This document shows positions 1 to 10,761 of a stretch of 25,994 nt of DNA, in pieces; within the stretch, counting starts at the first letter, position 1, and every line of letters starts with the position of its first letter. The translations under genes were made by a program, and so were the position numbers. This stretch comes from Asterionellopsis glacialis. Its lineage: Eukaryota; Bacillariophyta; Plagiogrammaphyceae; Rhaphoneidales; Asterionellopsidaceae. Where the stretch lies: contig WKLE02000605.1 of the NCBI GenBank assembly GCA_014885115.2, forward strand, positions 10,334-36,327, written 5' to 3'. The notes below the pieces were generated by a model. The model saw only the letters and a list, made by a program, of their open reading frames with translations. It did no database searches and was not told the DNA's origin.

Positions 1-3000
1 GCGTAGTTTTGGGGGGCGTCTCCGTTAGGATTCGCGGTCTTTTCTTGCTGTCTAGCTTCAACATCAGGTCGGCTTTTTGGGATCAAATCACCACGAGGGC
101 TCCGTCGAGCAGGTTGTGCCATTCTCCCTATAGGTAAACCATCTACATCAGCGTCCTTTTGGGGGGCGTCACTGTTTCCATCTCTTGTGAAAACATAGTT
201 AACTTTGCGTCCAGCACTGACCTTGCCAGGATGGTCACGTGTGATATCGCTGTTTTTAGAAGATAAAGATGGAAGCAAATGGTTGTTGGCCCTCTTTAAA
301 CATTCTTTCCGGTCGTGTTGCAATCTTCTAGCATTGATTAGACAACCCAAGTATGATTTATCCGCACTGTGGAAAGTACCTTCATATTTCTTAAAAATTT
401 CCCAACACTGTTGAAACAATTCCACACAACTATCCACATGGAACACAGGTTGGAGATCTGCGGTACCACCTTCACTCCTGACTGTCACATGAGTCCCTAG
501 CATTGTATGATGTGGGGGGCTACCATACTCACCGTAACGCTGGAAAAATGCAAGTAAAACTTCTGAAGGTCTATCTGATCCTCCGGCAGACAAATGACGC
601 TCCAGCTGCATCATAGAAAGTTAAATTGAATCCCCAATAATAGAAGGGGTGGGCATACGTAGTTAGCAAAAAATGTTTAGGAAAAATACGCAGCGTTGTG
701 ATTAAATGATCATACTCACGTGGTGTGCCACCAGCACATAAAGTTTGTAGCTACCCAGGCCACCTATAAAGGGCTTGTCAAGGCCTTGTTGATTCAGAAT
801 TATTTTCAAAACTAGCACCACCGGTGCAAAGCTAATTTTGTGTGTGTAAAAACGGAGAAAAATACGTGAAAATCTTCTACTTCGTGTCTTGAAGTGTCAC
901 TCGTATAGGAAAATGAATGAGACGTACCTTGCAAAACGCTGTACCTGAGTAGCAGCATACTGACTTGTATCGGTCCCAATATGGCCTCCAATAGCAATGT
1001 CCCCCTCAAAGCCTAATTTAGTTGTCATATTAATGATTGGAACACGAGCTCGGGATCGAACCTCAACATTCAACGACAAGGAATCTTGTCGTAGTGACCT
1101 TCCTAATGATGAAAGTGCTTTGACAACCAATCTTTTAGTTTCGCCAGTTGGACCATTCGAACTTGGAGGCGGAGCACCAGCTGCCTCTCTGTTCACAAAA
1201 GAAACATCCATTCCGGTATCATCAAAGTGTCGATCAGCAAAGTGCCTCATGTATGCATCGTCTTCACTATCGCTGGTGCTGGTTGAATCACATGAACTTA
1301 ATTTGCGCCGTTTGTCACTAATCTGGGCTACTGCTTTATTGCTCCTGTTGTGGTAGGACTCTAACTTGTCTGCGGTATCATCGTCACTATCACTGCCGTT
1401 TCCACTGTCAGAGCATAAATCTAAAACTTCCTTTGATGAGCCATCATCAGTGTCTACAACTACAGCAGACGCTTTTGAAGACCCAGGCTTTGCTTGTTGC
1501 GCTGAATGTGTATCGGAAACTTCTTTGGTTTCGCTTCGTTCCGAAATAGATGGTTGGTCTTTTTGCTGATTCGATGATGATTCTTCCTCTTCTTTTGCAT
1601 CTTTTTTATCTGCAATAAGTTGTTTTTCTTTGGGATCGTGCTTTTCAGATATTGTAGATGTCTTGCCGTCTGTCGAGTCAATACCCTCACGATCAATAAC
1701 AAATAAACAGCTGTTGTTTGGATCTGTTATGTTTGTTTTGTCCGAACTTGTCGGTATTTGCTTAGCATTGCTGGTTTTGTCTTTATTTACAGTACACATT
1801 GTGTCAGATGTTTGTAATGCATTTGTCGCTGTGGACTTTTCATTTAGCAGTGTGCTCTCTTTTGTCTCATTCCCATTACTGTTATTGCTCGCTGTCCCTG
1901 ATGGGGAAGATTCCGCCAACACATCACTCCATAATTGTTTCCTTTGCTCCTTCAACAATTTTTGTGAACTGTGCCCATTCTTTTCTTCATTCGCGTTATC
2001 ATCATCACTGTCGTTATCGCAAGCATCCTTTACAACGTCTCTCCATTTTTGTATTCGTTTTTCTTTTGTAGAGCGATCTGATGAATCATTCGTTTGGTCT
2101 ATAGAAACTGCAGCCAGGAGACCATCCTTTGTATGGTCTTTTTCGTCAAAATGTGTATGTGTTGAAGACGGAACAATACCCCACAAGGCAAGATCAATAT
2201 CACTACTAAACGTGCATATTTCAGGTGTTGCGAAAGATCCAAAGATCTGTACAGAAAGTCCATCATTCTGAGGAAGTCTAGGTCTTCTGCGTTTTGGTAA
2301 AGGCTTCTGGTTCGTACCAAACATAGATCCTGCTACATTTGTTATATACTGCACAAACCGTTCTCGTGCACTCTGCTCTGTACTTGTTAGACGAACGTAA
2401 TGGCAAAAGTCCAACATTTCCTTATCCAAGTGAACCAGGGCGTTCTTGTTAAGGTGCGCAAGTTTTTTATTTTCCACCTTGGACGACGTTCCGAATGATT
2501 CTTCTAGACAATTTCTCAGGTCTGACGGTGCGCGACCAAACCATGGAATTTCTCTAACGTGAATTAGTCCATCCATTGGAAGGTGTAATCGAAATTCTTT
2601 TTTCTTCAACGACGTCCGTTGCAAGGGAATGTTTGTATCTCTTCTAGTTGTACGTCTCGGGTCGAACTTGACATGATTCAAAAAATTAGATTTATTTATG
2701 GCAGTAAACTTGGACCGATGGTTTGGACCCACAGCTTTTGAAGCCTTTAGTTTTGCTGGTTGCTTTTCGTGCGCTTTCTTCTTTTTCTTTGGTTTCGGTT
2801 TCGGTCCCTTGGCTGGTTCCATGTTATTTTTAGATTTGTTGCCGTCAGATGATTTTTTCCCTTTTTTCTTTGATTTGGAACTACTTGTAATTGGTATAGA
2901 TCCGAATACACTACTTAGCGATGCCGCTTTCTTTGGTCCATTTTTGTTGTTTGGGCTACTACGGTTACGTTGTGGAGCCCCACTAAAGCCTTTATTCTCC

Positions 3001-3047
3001 GTTGGTCCCTTTTTGTTCTCTCTAGCTCTTCTTTTGGTTCTTGCCAT
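1..3047 (-). CDS. TRF4/PAPD5-type non-canonical poly(A) polymerase (nucleotidyltransferase), C-terminus off the left edge
   Basis: Three exons are visible: 3047-928, 831-720 and 605-<1, with introns of 96 and 114 nt (donors GTACGT and GTGAGT, acceptors TTAG and GCAG). Phases join cleanly, giving ...QRFASFAPVVLVLKIILNQQ.... The family adds short A-tails to nuclear RNAs for exosome decay (TRAMP-like role; known for the family). The N-terminal ~110 residues are rich in Lys (runs of KKK), as expected for a nuclear protein. The catalytic motif FGSF...SSDIDLAL lies at residues ~269-288 and the third Asp (FEGDIAIGG) at ~683. Exon 2 encodes the helix VLKIILNQQGLDKPFIGG typical of TRF4, and exon 3 the PAP-associated part (LLAFFQRYGEYGSPP). 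About 340 acidic, Ser-rich residues (roughly 1150-2175) separate the second and third Asp, which is unusual. The start at 3047 (MARTKRRA) is preferred to an in-frame ATG 24 nt upstream. A 14-bp repeat (7-20 and 157-170) encodes DAPQ twice, in frame. The track frame past 928 (YVSFIFLYE) is intron. Confidence 0.88.
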
Positions 3048-3071
3048 GTTTGCTGTGTAATACTTTTGCAA

Positions 3072-4078
3072 TCTACTTCAAGCGTCAATTATTTTGGAAA
3101 CAACCTTCTAACTCCCATGTCTCACCAGGGTGAGAGTGAAGAGGGGAAGATGTGGATGTTTCTAGATCAAGACCTACAGGTGTTCTGCCTAGATAATAAC
3201 GTGTCTTTCAGATTCAAACTTTTTTAAAAGATGCGTTCCAGGACTAGAAGTAACTATCCTTGCAGGTTACTTGTGTTGTTCCGAAACGGAAGAAAAGGCC
3301 GGAGGCGAAAATGAAACTCAAGAGAGAGACTACTCTCTCTAGAGAGTAGAGATGGTCCACAGGTGTCTCTGCGTGAGACAAAGTGAGACAAACAGTGGAC
3401 GTGGCTAGCCCGACGAGTGGCGTCCCTTTCGTCAACCATTGGCGGAGGACAGACAGGCAACACATAGCATCGGGGGGAGGAGGTTAGACTGTGTTTCGCA
3501 TCTCTTCCGGAAAATTTTAAATATACAGGAGATAGATTAGACTAGAATACGACCTGAATACGAGATAGATGACAATGAAAAAGTACGACGCTAAGTTAAG
3601 TTGTGCCTGTGTGTGTCTGGTCCGCTCCAGTCTCTAGTCCCGGTGAGATTTCTGTTTAGCGTGAATTGATTATTGGTTGCTACTTCTAGTTACTAGGTCC
3701 TAGGTCCTAGTCTCTAGCAGGGGACCTAAGATTAGTCCTCTATTCCTAAAGTGTATGTCGCTATCACATCATCTATGTCTGTACCTTTGGTGCACTAATT
3801 TCGCTTTTCTCTCTACTGTGTCGTATGAAATTCCTGAAATATGAAAGCATTACGCGCAAGTTAGATTTCCATAAGCAGCGTCCGAAAACCACTTTGTATA
3901 TTTTACAGTAGTTTAAAATAAAAATTGAGTTATGTAAGATGTATAATGTATGTACCGGTAAATAATAATATGCAGCAACTGCATATCATTCATTTAAAAA
4001 AAATATGTGTGATTTTTACTACTGTAATTCCTAGAGAATGGAGATTTCTTGCACAGGTGGGTGAACAATGGAACAATA
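3072..4078. other. Intergenic region between the TRF4-like gene and the ion-channel gene
   Basis: This stretch holds the presumed promoter of the TRF4-like gene and the downstream region of the ion-channel gene. It carries a CTCTCTAGAGAG-type dyad (3331-3348) and a run of GTCCTAG/CTAGTCTCTAG repeats around 3690-3720. Short open frames at 3244-3465 have no recognisable protein character. I see no gene in it. Confidence 0.6.
3331..3348. repeat. TCTAGA-centred imperfect palindrome, about 285 bp upstream of the TRF4-like start
   Basis: The 18 bases read tactctctctagagagta, an inverted repeat with one extra CT in the left arm. The same core recurs upstream of three other genes in the window. Confidence 0.7.
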
Positions 4079-5491
4079 TTAAAAGGTACCCCATATGATA
4101 CCACAGCAAACAGCATAGGCGACAGGGTAAATATATCGAGAAAAGATATCTACATGCTGATCTTTAAAACGCATGCTTGCATCATCCTTCATCATGAGTA
4201 AATCCACTTTGTATGAGAAACCTGTTGCCAAGATATCTGCTTTGGTGATAGTATTGGGATGATCTTTTTCGTTACCGTTATCGTTTTCCCTGAGGCTGCC
4301 GCTATTGTACGACAACACATGCTCTGTAACCATTGTGAGTTCGCCAGACTTTAACTTCCCAGACATGCTTTCCTGTGCTCGTTTTATTCCGCCCTCGATT
4401 CGACTTTCGATGCGGCACAAGTAATTGCACAGAACGTACTCCACTACAGCATAAAATGTGAAGAGTTGTGACACAGTTAAGAACTTAAGCAGCCAAATGT
4501 CATTCCCTAGACGGGGAAGAGTCATAAGTTGTGCACTGAGGTAGTTAGCATTTGTCAAAAAACATACCATAGACATGGTGACACGGGCTGGAGCTGCATT
4601 GCGGCTAATGAAGAAAGAACTCCAGCCAATGAAAACCATCAAAATGGAAGGCATGATGACGAAGTCCTTGTAATAGTCAGCGTTTCGCTCTAACTCGAAA
4701 GTAAAGTACACGAAGGACTCCGATTGTGTGGCACCAAAACCTTCATCAGCTTCGGGTCTTTTCCCGTATGCATTGATGATCCTGAAGTCTGTCGTACCAC
4801 CATGGGCGGTGGCCGTATCGGAAGGGTTGTCCTTCAGCTTGTCAGAAGCGAGGGTGATCGCGTCAATGCCATCCCAAAAGTCTAAAAGAACATCTGTTGC
4901 GTCTTCGAGGAACGTACCAATTCGGAAACTGCATATCTGAATATCCCTTGGAAACTGCTTGAAGTCCATGTTACATGATACTGTTAGAAGTTCCGACTTC
5001 ACATAGGCAACATCGCCATCGGGGTAGATCCAAAACGAACCAGCTACATGACTGTCAACCTTCACTTGGTTCTCAATAAAAAAGTCTGGATGCCATAATT
5101 CGTCCAACAACTTCTCACGGAATCCCTCGCGCTGGCCATCTGCAAAGCAACCACCATTTGTAGTATCGTTGTATTGTAGTCGGAAATCATTCCACCTCTG
5201 TCTAAACCAAACATTGATTTGGTATTCATTACGCTTCTGGTTGAGATCGGTAATGGCTTGCACATGTAGCTGCACTTTTGCTACATCTGGTGGGGCAGAT
5301 CCTGGATTGGAGGATTCATTTAAGGCAAGCTTTGCTACTGTTGGACGAGTATCCTTGTCATAGCCTGAGTTCGGGCCCCACAACACATCACGCAGTTGTC
5401 CTGGTGTCCGAGGGCCGAAACATTCACCTACTGCACCGAGTGGTGATATTGAAAGGAGCGCTAGTACTATTCCGGTCGACATGATCATCAT
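4079..5491 (-). CDS. Cys-loop / pentameric ligand-gated ion channel subunit
   Basis: A complete single-exon frame of 470 residues with the family order. Residues 1-22 form a hydrophobic signal peptide. The extracellular ligand-binding domain spans ~65-270 with WHPDFFIEN at 133-141 (the conserved W-x-P-D element). The Cys-loop is C173 to C187 with 13 residues between, containing FPRDIQ. M1 is ~278-296, M2 starts at PARVTMSM (301), M3 is ~333-357, a charged loop runs 358-446, and M4 is ~447-468 at the very C-terminus. In animal receptors the Pro-Ala-Arg at the cytoplasmic end of M2 marks anion-selective (glycine/GABA-A type) channels, so anion selectivity is inferred. The ligand cannot be predicted. 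Extra cysteines (24, 115) could form a second disulphide. Four near-N-terminal ATGs exist; the first is used. The length is typical of the family. The promoter side faces the palindrome-rich spacer shared with the divergent NCA2 gene. Confidence 0.92.
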   Translation of the reverse strand: MMIMSTGIVLALLSISPLGAVGECFGPRTPGQLRDVLWGPNSGYDKDTRPTVAKLALNESSNPGSAPPDVAKVQLHVQAITDLNQKRNEYQINVWFRQRWNDFRLQYNDTTNGGCFADGQREGFREKLLDELWHPDFFIENQVKVDSHVAGSFWIYPDGDVAYVKSELLTVSCNMDFKQFPRDIQICSFRIGTFLEDATDVLLDFWDGIDAITLASDKLKDNPSDTATAHGGTTDFRIINAYGKRPEADEGFGATQSESFVYFTFELERNADYYKDFVIMPSILMVFIGWSSFFISRNAAPARVTMSMVCFLTNANYLSAQLMTLPRLGNDIWLLKFLTVSQLFTFYAVVEYVLCNYLCRIESRIEGGIKRAQESMSGKLKSGELTMVTEHVLSYNSGSLRENDNGNEKDHPNTITKADILATGFSYKVDLLMMKDDASMRFKDQHVDIFSRYIYPVAYAVCCGIIWGTF

Positions 5492-5680
5492 GGTGATGCC
5501 CGATCAAAGTTGTACTTAATGATATTCAACAAATAAAGCACTGTGCTGGACTTGAAGTTCAAGGACCCAAGTTCCATGATTTGTAATCCCACAGTAAGCA
5601 AGGACTGATCCTTTAGAGGTACCGGTAAGTACCGGTAGCCCTAACGGTAGGTCCTAGAGGTCCCACGAATAGAGTATGTG

Positions 5681-5692
5681 CTCTCTAGAGAG
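5681..5692. repeat. Perfect 12-bp palindrome CTCTCTAGAGAG, 190 bp upstream of the ion-channel start
   Basis: The sequence equals its own reverse complement. It is one of four TCTAGA-centred dyads placed roughly 170-290 bp upstream of predicted start codons in this window. Its function is unknown. Confidence 0.75.
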
Positions 5693-5909
5693 AGGTCTTA
5701 ATGGATTAGCGGTCCTAGACTAGATACACTGGTAAGAATGTTCTGTGGGAGAAAAGAATTAGTCTAGTACTTTTTGAGGTTGCCGTTTTTTTGGAGGCCG
5801 ATAAATGTTGATTGATTGTGATCATAATCTTCCTATCTTTGTACCATAGCTATTTAAAAAATGATGACTGGTAAAGGTACAGTACGACGAACATAAACCA
5901 CATGCGACT

Positions 5910-6622
5910 TACCAGGTAGGTACCTATACCTGGTACCCGTTACAGGAATGGTATCTGTACCTGGTACCCCTGTATGATCATTGTTTAGATACGTACCTCT
6001 CCTTAGTCGTGAGGAAAAATCCTCGATTTGATTGAGTATACTACTACCCAACCCCCATACCCCTACAGGTACGGGTACACTAAGACCCCACCAGATATTT
6101 GAAATCAATACTGTGGTCGAGTCAGGTAATACTACAAAGTATTGCCAGGTACAGCTGGTGCAGGTAGTCCTAAGGTCCTACAGGACTACTTGGTACATTG
6201 ATTATGTACCAGGTACGCACTAATTACGAGCTACCAGGTATGAATCACAACCAGGTTTATTAGGGTCTTGTTTTGTATTCAACCGGTCACAAAAGCCAAT
6301 ACAGACGGTTCTCGTTTCATACTGTATCTATACGAGAGTACCTGGTAGGTAGTTCAAAGATTATCGAAAACCAGTACTACTGCTGGACCCCTACTGTGGA
6401 CTCCGGACTGTATCGTAGTACAATCCAAAATTACCGATTTCAAATTTCTATGAAAGAACTTGTACTATTCTAGTATGTACCTTGTAGGCCTACAGGTACT
6501 GCATGTCTTGTAGGACCGGGCTCTCTCCAAATGTACCAGGTAACTGGTTTGCCAGATACCTGGGTACATTTTTTATTGGTACTAAACTGTACCTCTGGGT
6601 ACGCGAACGAACGTACCTGGTA
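5910..6622. repeat. Cluster of TACC(A/T)GGTA palindromes
   Basis: Eight exact copies of the 9-mer TACCAGGTA or its complement TACCTGGTA occur at 5910, 5927, 5958, 6207, 6232, 6339, 6534 and 6614, with many partial forms (ggtaccggtaagtaccggta near 5620; ggtacccaggtac near 6762). Two further exact copies lie in the MsrA promoter (22226, 22276). The spacing is irregular, so this is not a tandem satellite. No flanking inverted repeats or target-site duplications were seen. Confidence 0.8.
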
Positions 6623-7058
6623 CAATGTGTATTTTAAAAGCAAAAATGAGGATATTCTATTCGTGATCAGTGACGCCATCACTTATGGCTATAAAACAGC
6701 AATGATAATAAATCCAATCACATGACGTCTTATTATGTACTATGTTGTACTAGCTATAATAGGTACCCAGGTACATGGTACGATTCGTATATCTTTAAGC
6801 ACAAATACTGAAAAGCGAATTATTTCAGACTACATGACATCAGCTGTATTTAATATTCCGGTATACACATATGATTGTGTATCAAATATGCGTAGATATC
6901 ATATGATTTAATGTGTTCAATAGACATATATAGCATGCATTACTTGACGAAGAGATGGATTTTGTGAGCTTCCTGTTGATTTCGGATAATATATATGATA
7001 TGAGATTGCCGATGTTCCATGATGTGGTTGATGGCTTCGATGTCACCCAGCAACATCA

Positions 7059-10000
7059 TTGGCAATATCGAGCATGGTTACATCTGAATTGCAAGTGGCG
7101 AACAAGTATAAGGTTGATAATCAGATTCAAAAAGTGCGCACAAACATGTATTTCCCAAATAATCGAATTGTTTCTCTGGTGGCTACCGCTTTGATTTTAC
7201 TTGCGCCGAAACATTCGTTTCGTGCTGCGCATGGGTGGGAACTCCGATTCGGAAGAGGTCGCAACAAGGGCGGAGTAGCAGGTCGTAAACACAAAAGGGG
7301 ACCAGCGGCAGCGCTGGCTGATAAACTTCATGCTTCGTCAAAAGGTGGCCCACCTCCCAACCTTCAAATACCTTTAGTACCAGAATCAACACCCCCGATT
7401 GCAGAAGATATAGAACCAACACTCCGTCTCTTGCTCCTCAAATTTAAGGATGTCTTGTTCTTCAAACCACCTGTAGGTGCTGTAGCAATTGCAGCAGCAC
7501 TTCGTTTAATAATATCAGGACGTATTTTTCGTTTCTACAATCCTGTTGCTCCTGCCAATTCTGCAGAGGGTGTATTGCAAAAACAATTATCAGCAGAGCA
7601 ATCCGTGTCTAGAAGGACACGGCGTAAACGTCGAAAAAAAGGACGGAAATCGTGGGATTTAGATGCTGATGATCGATTGTATGAAACTCAAGGTGGAGTC
7701 GAAAATGTAAGAAGAAAGTTATGTTGGTCGGCTATGACTGGAATTCTTAATCCAAGCCCATCTGTCACGGCTGCAGTGGAAGCATTAAGTACATCTTGTC
7801 TTCCAGGTGCAGCACGTGAAAACTTTGTAGAAGACCTTGCGATTCATTTGTCAAAATTAGGGGAATACCTTCAACCTCCCAAAACAAAACTTTTGCAAGA
7901 TTTTAACAAATTAAATGTGGAAGAAATACGAGGCGGTGCCCGAGAAAAGGCCAAGATAGATGATGGCGATTCACTTATGTTGGATGAAATGCTATTACAT
8001 TTGTCATCGAAAACTGCTGAAATTCGTGCTTTGGATTCTCTACTTCGCATTTGTCGTGATCGACTTCTTGCAACGTCGGGACGTATTAAGCGACTCGAAC
8101 GACATTGGCAACGTAGGGTACGTATTCGCTCTCAATTGACACTTTGGTGGAAAAAGCCGTTTGAAAAAGTTGTGTGGGATAGTTTAGAAGGGGACCGATT
8201 ACGATTAGCATTTGCAAGGGCTGCATACAATCGAGAATCGGCTAGGTTAGGACGAATTCAAGAAATACTGATGGAACGTCCATCTGATCTTTCCGATGAT
8301 ATGCTCCTACGTGCTATCAAAGAGAACAATGAAACCGAACAAAAAAATAGAGATCAGTATGCACTCGGTTCCTTCCAAAATCAGGATAACAGAATAGAGA
8401 ATGCTCCCCGTGAAATTACAAGTAAAGATACATGGAAGCGGCGTTTGAGACTCAAAGCCTCCAAATTTGCTTGGCGGTGGAATGTTGATGGAAAACTGAG
8501 GTAACTTGAAAGCACACTTAAAATACTTTGCTGAGGTTTTCTTAATTCTTGCGCTATCCAGTCTTGGTAGTCAACTCATCACATTATATGTCTATTTTTA
8601 TTTTATATTAGACTCTCTCTTAATATATATGATCGCCGTGGAGATATGGACAGTAAAGAAGCCAGGTTTGTTTTGTTGCAGAACAGTGTTAATGACGACG
8701 AGTGGATCAATGCAGCTCATGAATGGACGATTCGGGCCCGTGAAGTTTTGTCTGATCTAATTACAGAAACTATTATTACAGAAGATGGAGAGCCAATGAC
8801 TGTTAGTAAAGCAAACACTACAACATGGGCCGAGGAAGATATGAAAGTTGTTGAGCGGTGGTCAAACCAAAACAAGGAGTGCTCAAATGTTAACGCTACC
8901 GCTGCTGAAGAAGAATGGTCGACTGTCCTCCGCCTTGTAGAAGACATGACCTCACTTCGCCGTGTTGGAGAAGGGCGATCGTTGTACCTGAGTGATTTGA
9001 TATTTAATGATTGGATTCGAAGAATTGATGTTCTGGGGATCCCATCCTCTCTTGCGGCTGTGTGGCTTGCATGGAAATTCCACGATTTAGTCATCCCTCA
9101 TTGGGCCGACATTCAGAAGGGAGCAAAGCAAGCCTTTGATATTACATGGGGTATCATCGATAAAAGGTTTTGGATTCCATTATGTGGTATTGTGGCTGGC
9201 AAGTACTTTTGTTCGTGATTCAAATAATCTGTATATATCCATGAATTGTATTGCGAGCGCCATAAAAGCTAATTTGCGTCTTTTACCTATTTTTCTTGTA
9301 TTCAGATCTCCTCAATAAAAGTCCAAAGCTTTTGGACTCTTTCGATATTGATATCGAAGAGGAAAGTCTTGATACCATGTTGAAGGACCTTGGTGTTGGT
9401 GATGGAACGCCGCAGGGTAGAAAGGAGGCTTTGAAAGGTGCCGCTACACTATATGAGGATAATCTGAAGACAGGTGTTATGGGGAGTTTAGTACGAGGCA
9501 GTTTGATCCGCTTATTGCTTGTCCAGATACAACAACTCAAGGCTGGTTTGTTGAAAGCTATGGGAAGTATTGATATTTTGGTAGATTCCAATCGAATGAA
9601 TGTTCAGCTATTAGCAGCAATTCCTGCATTTCTTATTATAACTTTCGGGACAAGGATTTTTGTACGGTTCCTTGTCAGTCTCCGCACCAAAGATATCCGT
9701 CCAACCAAAGCTGTACATGGAGAAATGACCGAATATCTGAATAGAATGGAAAGATGTTTGTTGCTAGCAGGGGGTGATGAAACTGAAACTAGTTTCGATA
9801 CAAGAGGGAAAGGAGAGAAAGTTCAGTCCAATACCGTGTTGAAACCAAATGAGCTGGGAGAGTACGTTTTGCACATTCACAGCTACTTGGTCTTATTAGA
9901 TTACTGCTCTCCTCCATTTCCTGGCTTCTCGTGCGATGCCATTCAAAGATCTCTACAAGACTTGTTGTCTGCACAAGGAAAGGGTGTATCAATTGGTATA

Positions 10001-10066
10001 GACCGACAACTGGCATTACTGCGGCTGATAAAGCAACAACATAAGGAGCTGTTGAACTCTTTGTAA
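7059..10066 (+). CDS. NCA2-family (ATP synthase regulation) mitochondrial membrane protein
   Basis: Three exons: 7059-8500, 8612-9198 and 9306-10066, total 929 codons plus TAA. Intron 1 is GT-AG (111 nt). Intron 2 fits best as GC-AG (donor GCAAGT at 9199, 107 nt), because its phase restores ...CGIVADLLNKSP. In yeast, Nca2 influences expression of the mitochondrially encoded ATP synthase subunits 6 and 8. The diagnostic NCA2 block is in exon 3: SLVRGSLIRLLLVQIQQLKA at residues ~737-756, then ILVDSNRMNVQLLAAIPAF and a membrane segment (~777-797). A second hydrophobic segment is SSLAAVWLAWKF in exon 2. The N-terminal half is basic (RRTRRKRRKKGRK) and less conserved. The start is uncertain: ATG at 7146 would give a cleaner hydrophobic presequence (MYFPNNRIVSLVATALILL). 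The 3' end is duplicated in broken form at 20691-21021. The gene is convergent with the MIT-like gene. Confidence 0.88.
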
Positions 10067-10115
10067 ACAATAGGTGACTAGCTCAATATTCATATCAGAA
10101 GCATTTCTATAATAT

Positions 10116-10158
10116 CATTCGGATCATCGTCGTCTTAGTTATTTATTGGAACGGCTAC
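10116..10158 (-). pseudogene. Remnant of the 3' end of the 249-residue basic protein gene (compare 21071-21118)
   Basis: Read on the minus strand, this stretch gives AVPINN*DDDDP, against AVPTTNNQEDDDPDL at the true C-terminus of the gene ending at 21071. It lies just downstream of the intact NCA2 gene, exactly as the true gene end lies just downstream of the broken NCA2 copy. The nucleotide match over ggatcatcgtcgtcttag and what follows is visible by eye. Only about 40 bp remain, with one in-frame stop. Confidence 0.65.
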
Positions 10159-10298
10159 TGTGTTTTAAAAAAAGGGCCGTGTAGCAAAGTAGCTACTTCA
10201 CGTGCATACTATGAAAAAGATTTTTAACTGAACTATGTAATAAGTTTTTAACTAAGGTTTGGTGATTACGTTCCTCAGTTGCACTATCATCGCATTTA

Positions 10299-10761
10299 CT
10301 ATTCGATCATGGTGATGTCTCTACCAAATATCTTAGCCTTTGCCCAGTCAAAAAAGAGCAACAAACGGTTCCGCGTCGAAGGTGACTTAGCAATATAGAC
10401 GCTTCGCCACACACCAAAGCCCATCTGGCCCTGGATCTTAATTTTTGGCGCGTTGTCACCTGATCCGACCTTAACTTGAGCTAGAGCGGACGATGCCTCG
10501 TTTTCTTTTTCATCTCGCATTGCTTTAATCAAACAATTTCGTGATTCATTGAGATATTCTTTAGCTTGGCTTTGGTACAGACTTGCAATTTGCTTCTCTT
10601 CCTCGGTCGACTTAGGTTGCTTTTCTGCTAGCGTGCAAAGCATACTTCTTGCTTTTGCAAATTTGTCAGCTGCGCTCCAGAGAGACGTTTTCTTTAAATC
10701 TTTTCCATCTTGAATCAATTCAAATACTTGTTCGATGTTGGATGTTGGATGCCTCCTTCAT
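10299..10761 (-). CDS. Small MIT-domain-like helical protein with a frame-disrupted 5' end
   Basis: From about 10738 down to the stop at 10299 the frame is open and encodes EQVFELIQDGKDLKKTSLWS, then three predicted amphipathic helices (...SAADKFAKARSMLCTLAEKQ, EEEKQIASLYQSQAKEYLNE...) resembling an MIT (microtubule interacting and transport) or TPR-like bundle. A basic and hydrophobic tail follows (GFGVWRSVYIAK, RNRLLLFFDWAKAKIFGRD). The only suitable ATG is at 10761 (MKEASNI), in a different frame. A tandem duplication of gatgttg (10734-10747) separates the two frames, and removing one unit joins them as MKEASNIEQVFELIQDG. The cause may be an allele with a broken start, an assembly error, or an unseen upstream exon. 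MIT proteins usually act with ESCRT-III or Vps4, but I do not claim that role here. Confidence 0.5.

Larger units (their letters stand above)
5492..7058. other. Divergent intergenic spacer between the ion-channel and NCA2 genes
   Basis: About 1.5 kb without a credible gene. It contains the putative promoters of two divergent genes, one CTCTCTAGAGAG palindrome and a dense cluster of GTACC-type palindromes (separate entries). Open frames here (for example 5854-6108, 6273-6473, 6470-6682) simply read the repeats and carry no domain-like sequence. Confidence 0.6.

Noticed and set aside
1630..2271. 213-codon open frame on the plus strand
   Set aside because: Antisense to the acidic insert of the TRF4-like gene. 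Ser/Phe/Leu-rich content is the mirror of Asp/Glu/Ser/Lys codons on the other strand.
3244..3465. Overlapping minus-strand frames of about 70 codons
   Set aside because: They read through the CT/GA dyad region, are low in complexity, and resemble nothing recognised.
5600..6800. CRISPR-like or satellite array
   Set aside because: Repeats are 9-bp palindromes with irregular spacing and no constant-length spacers, in eukaryotic DNA.
8717..9094. 125-codon minus-strand frame
   Set aside because: Shadow of NCA2 exon 2, which has clear family sequence on the plus strand.
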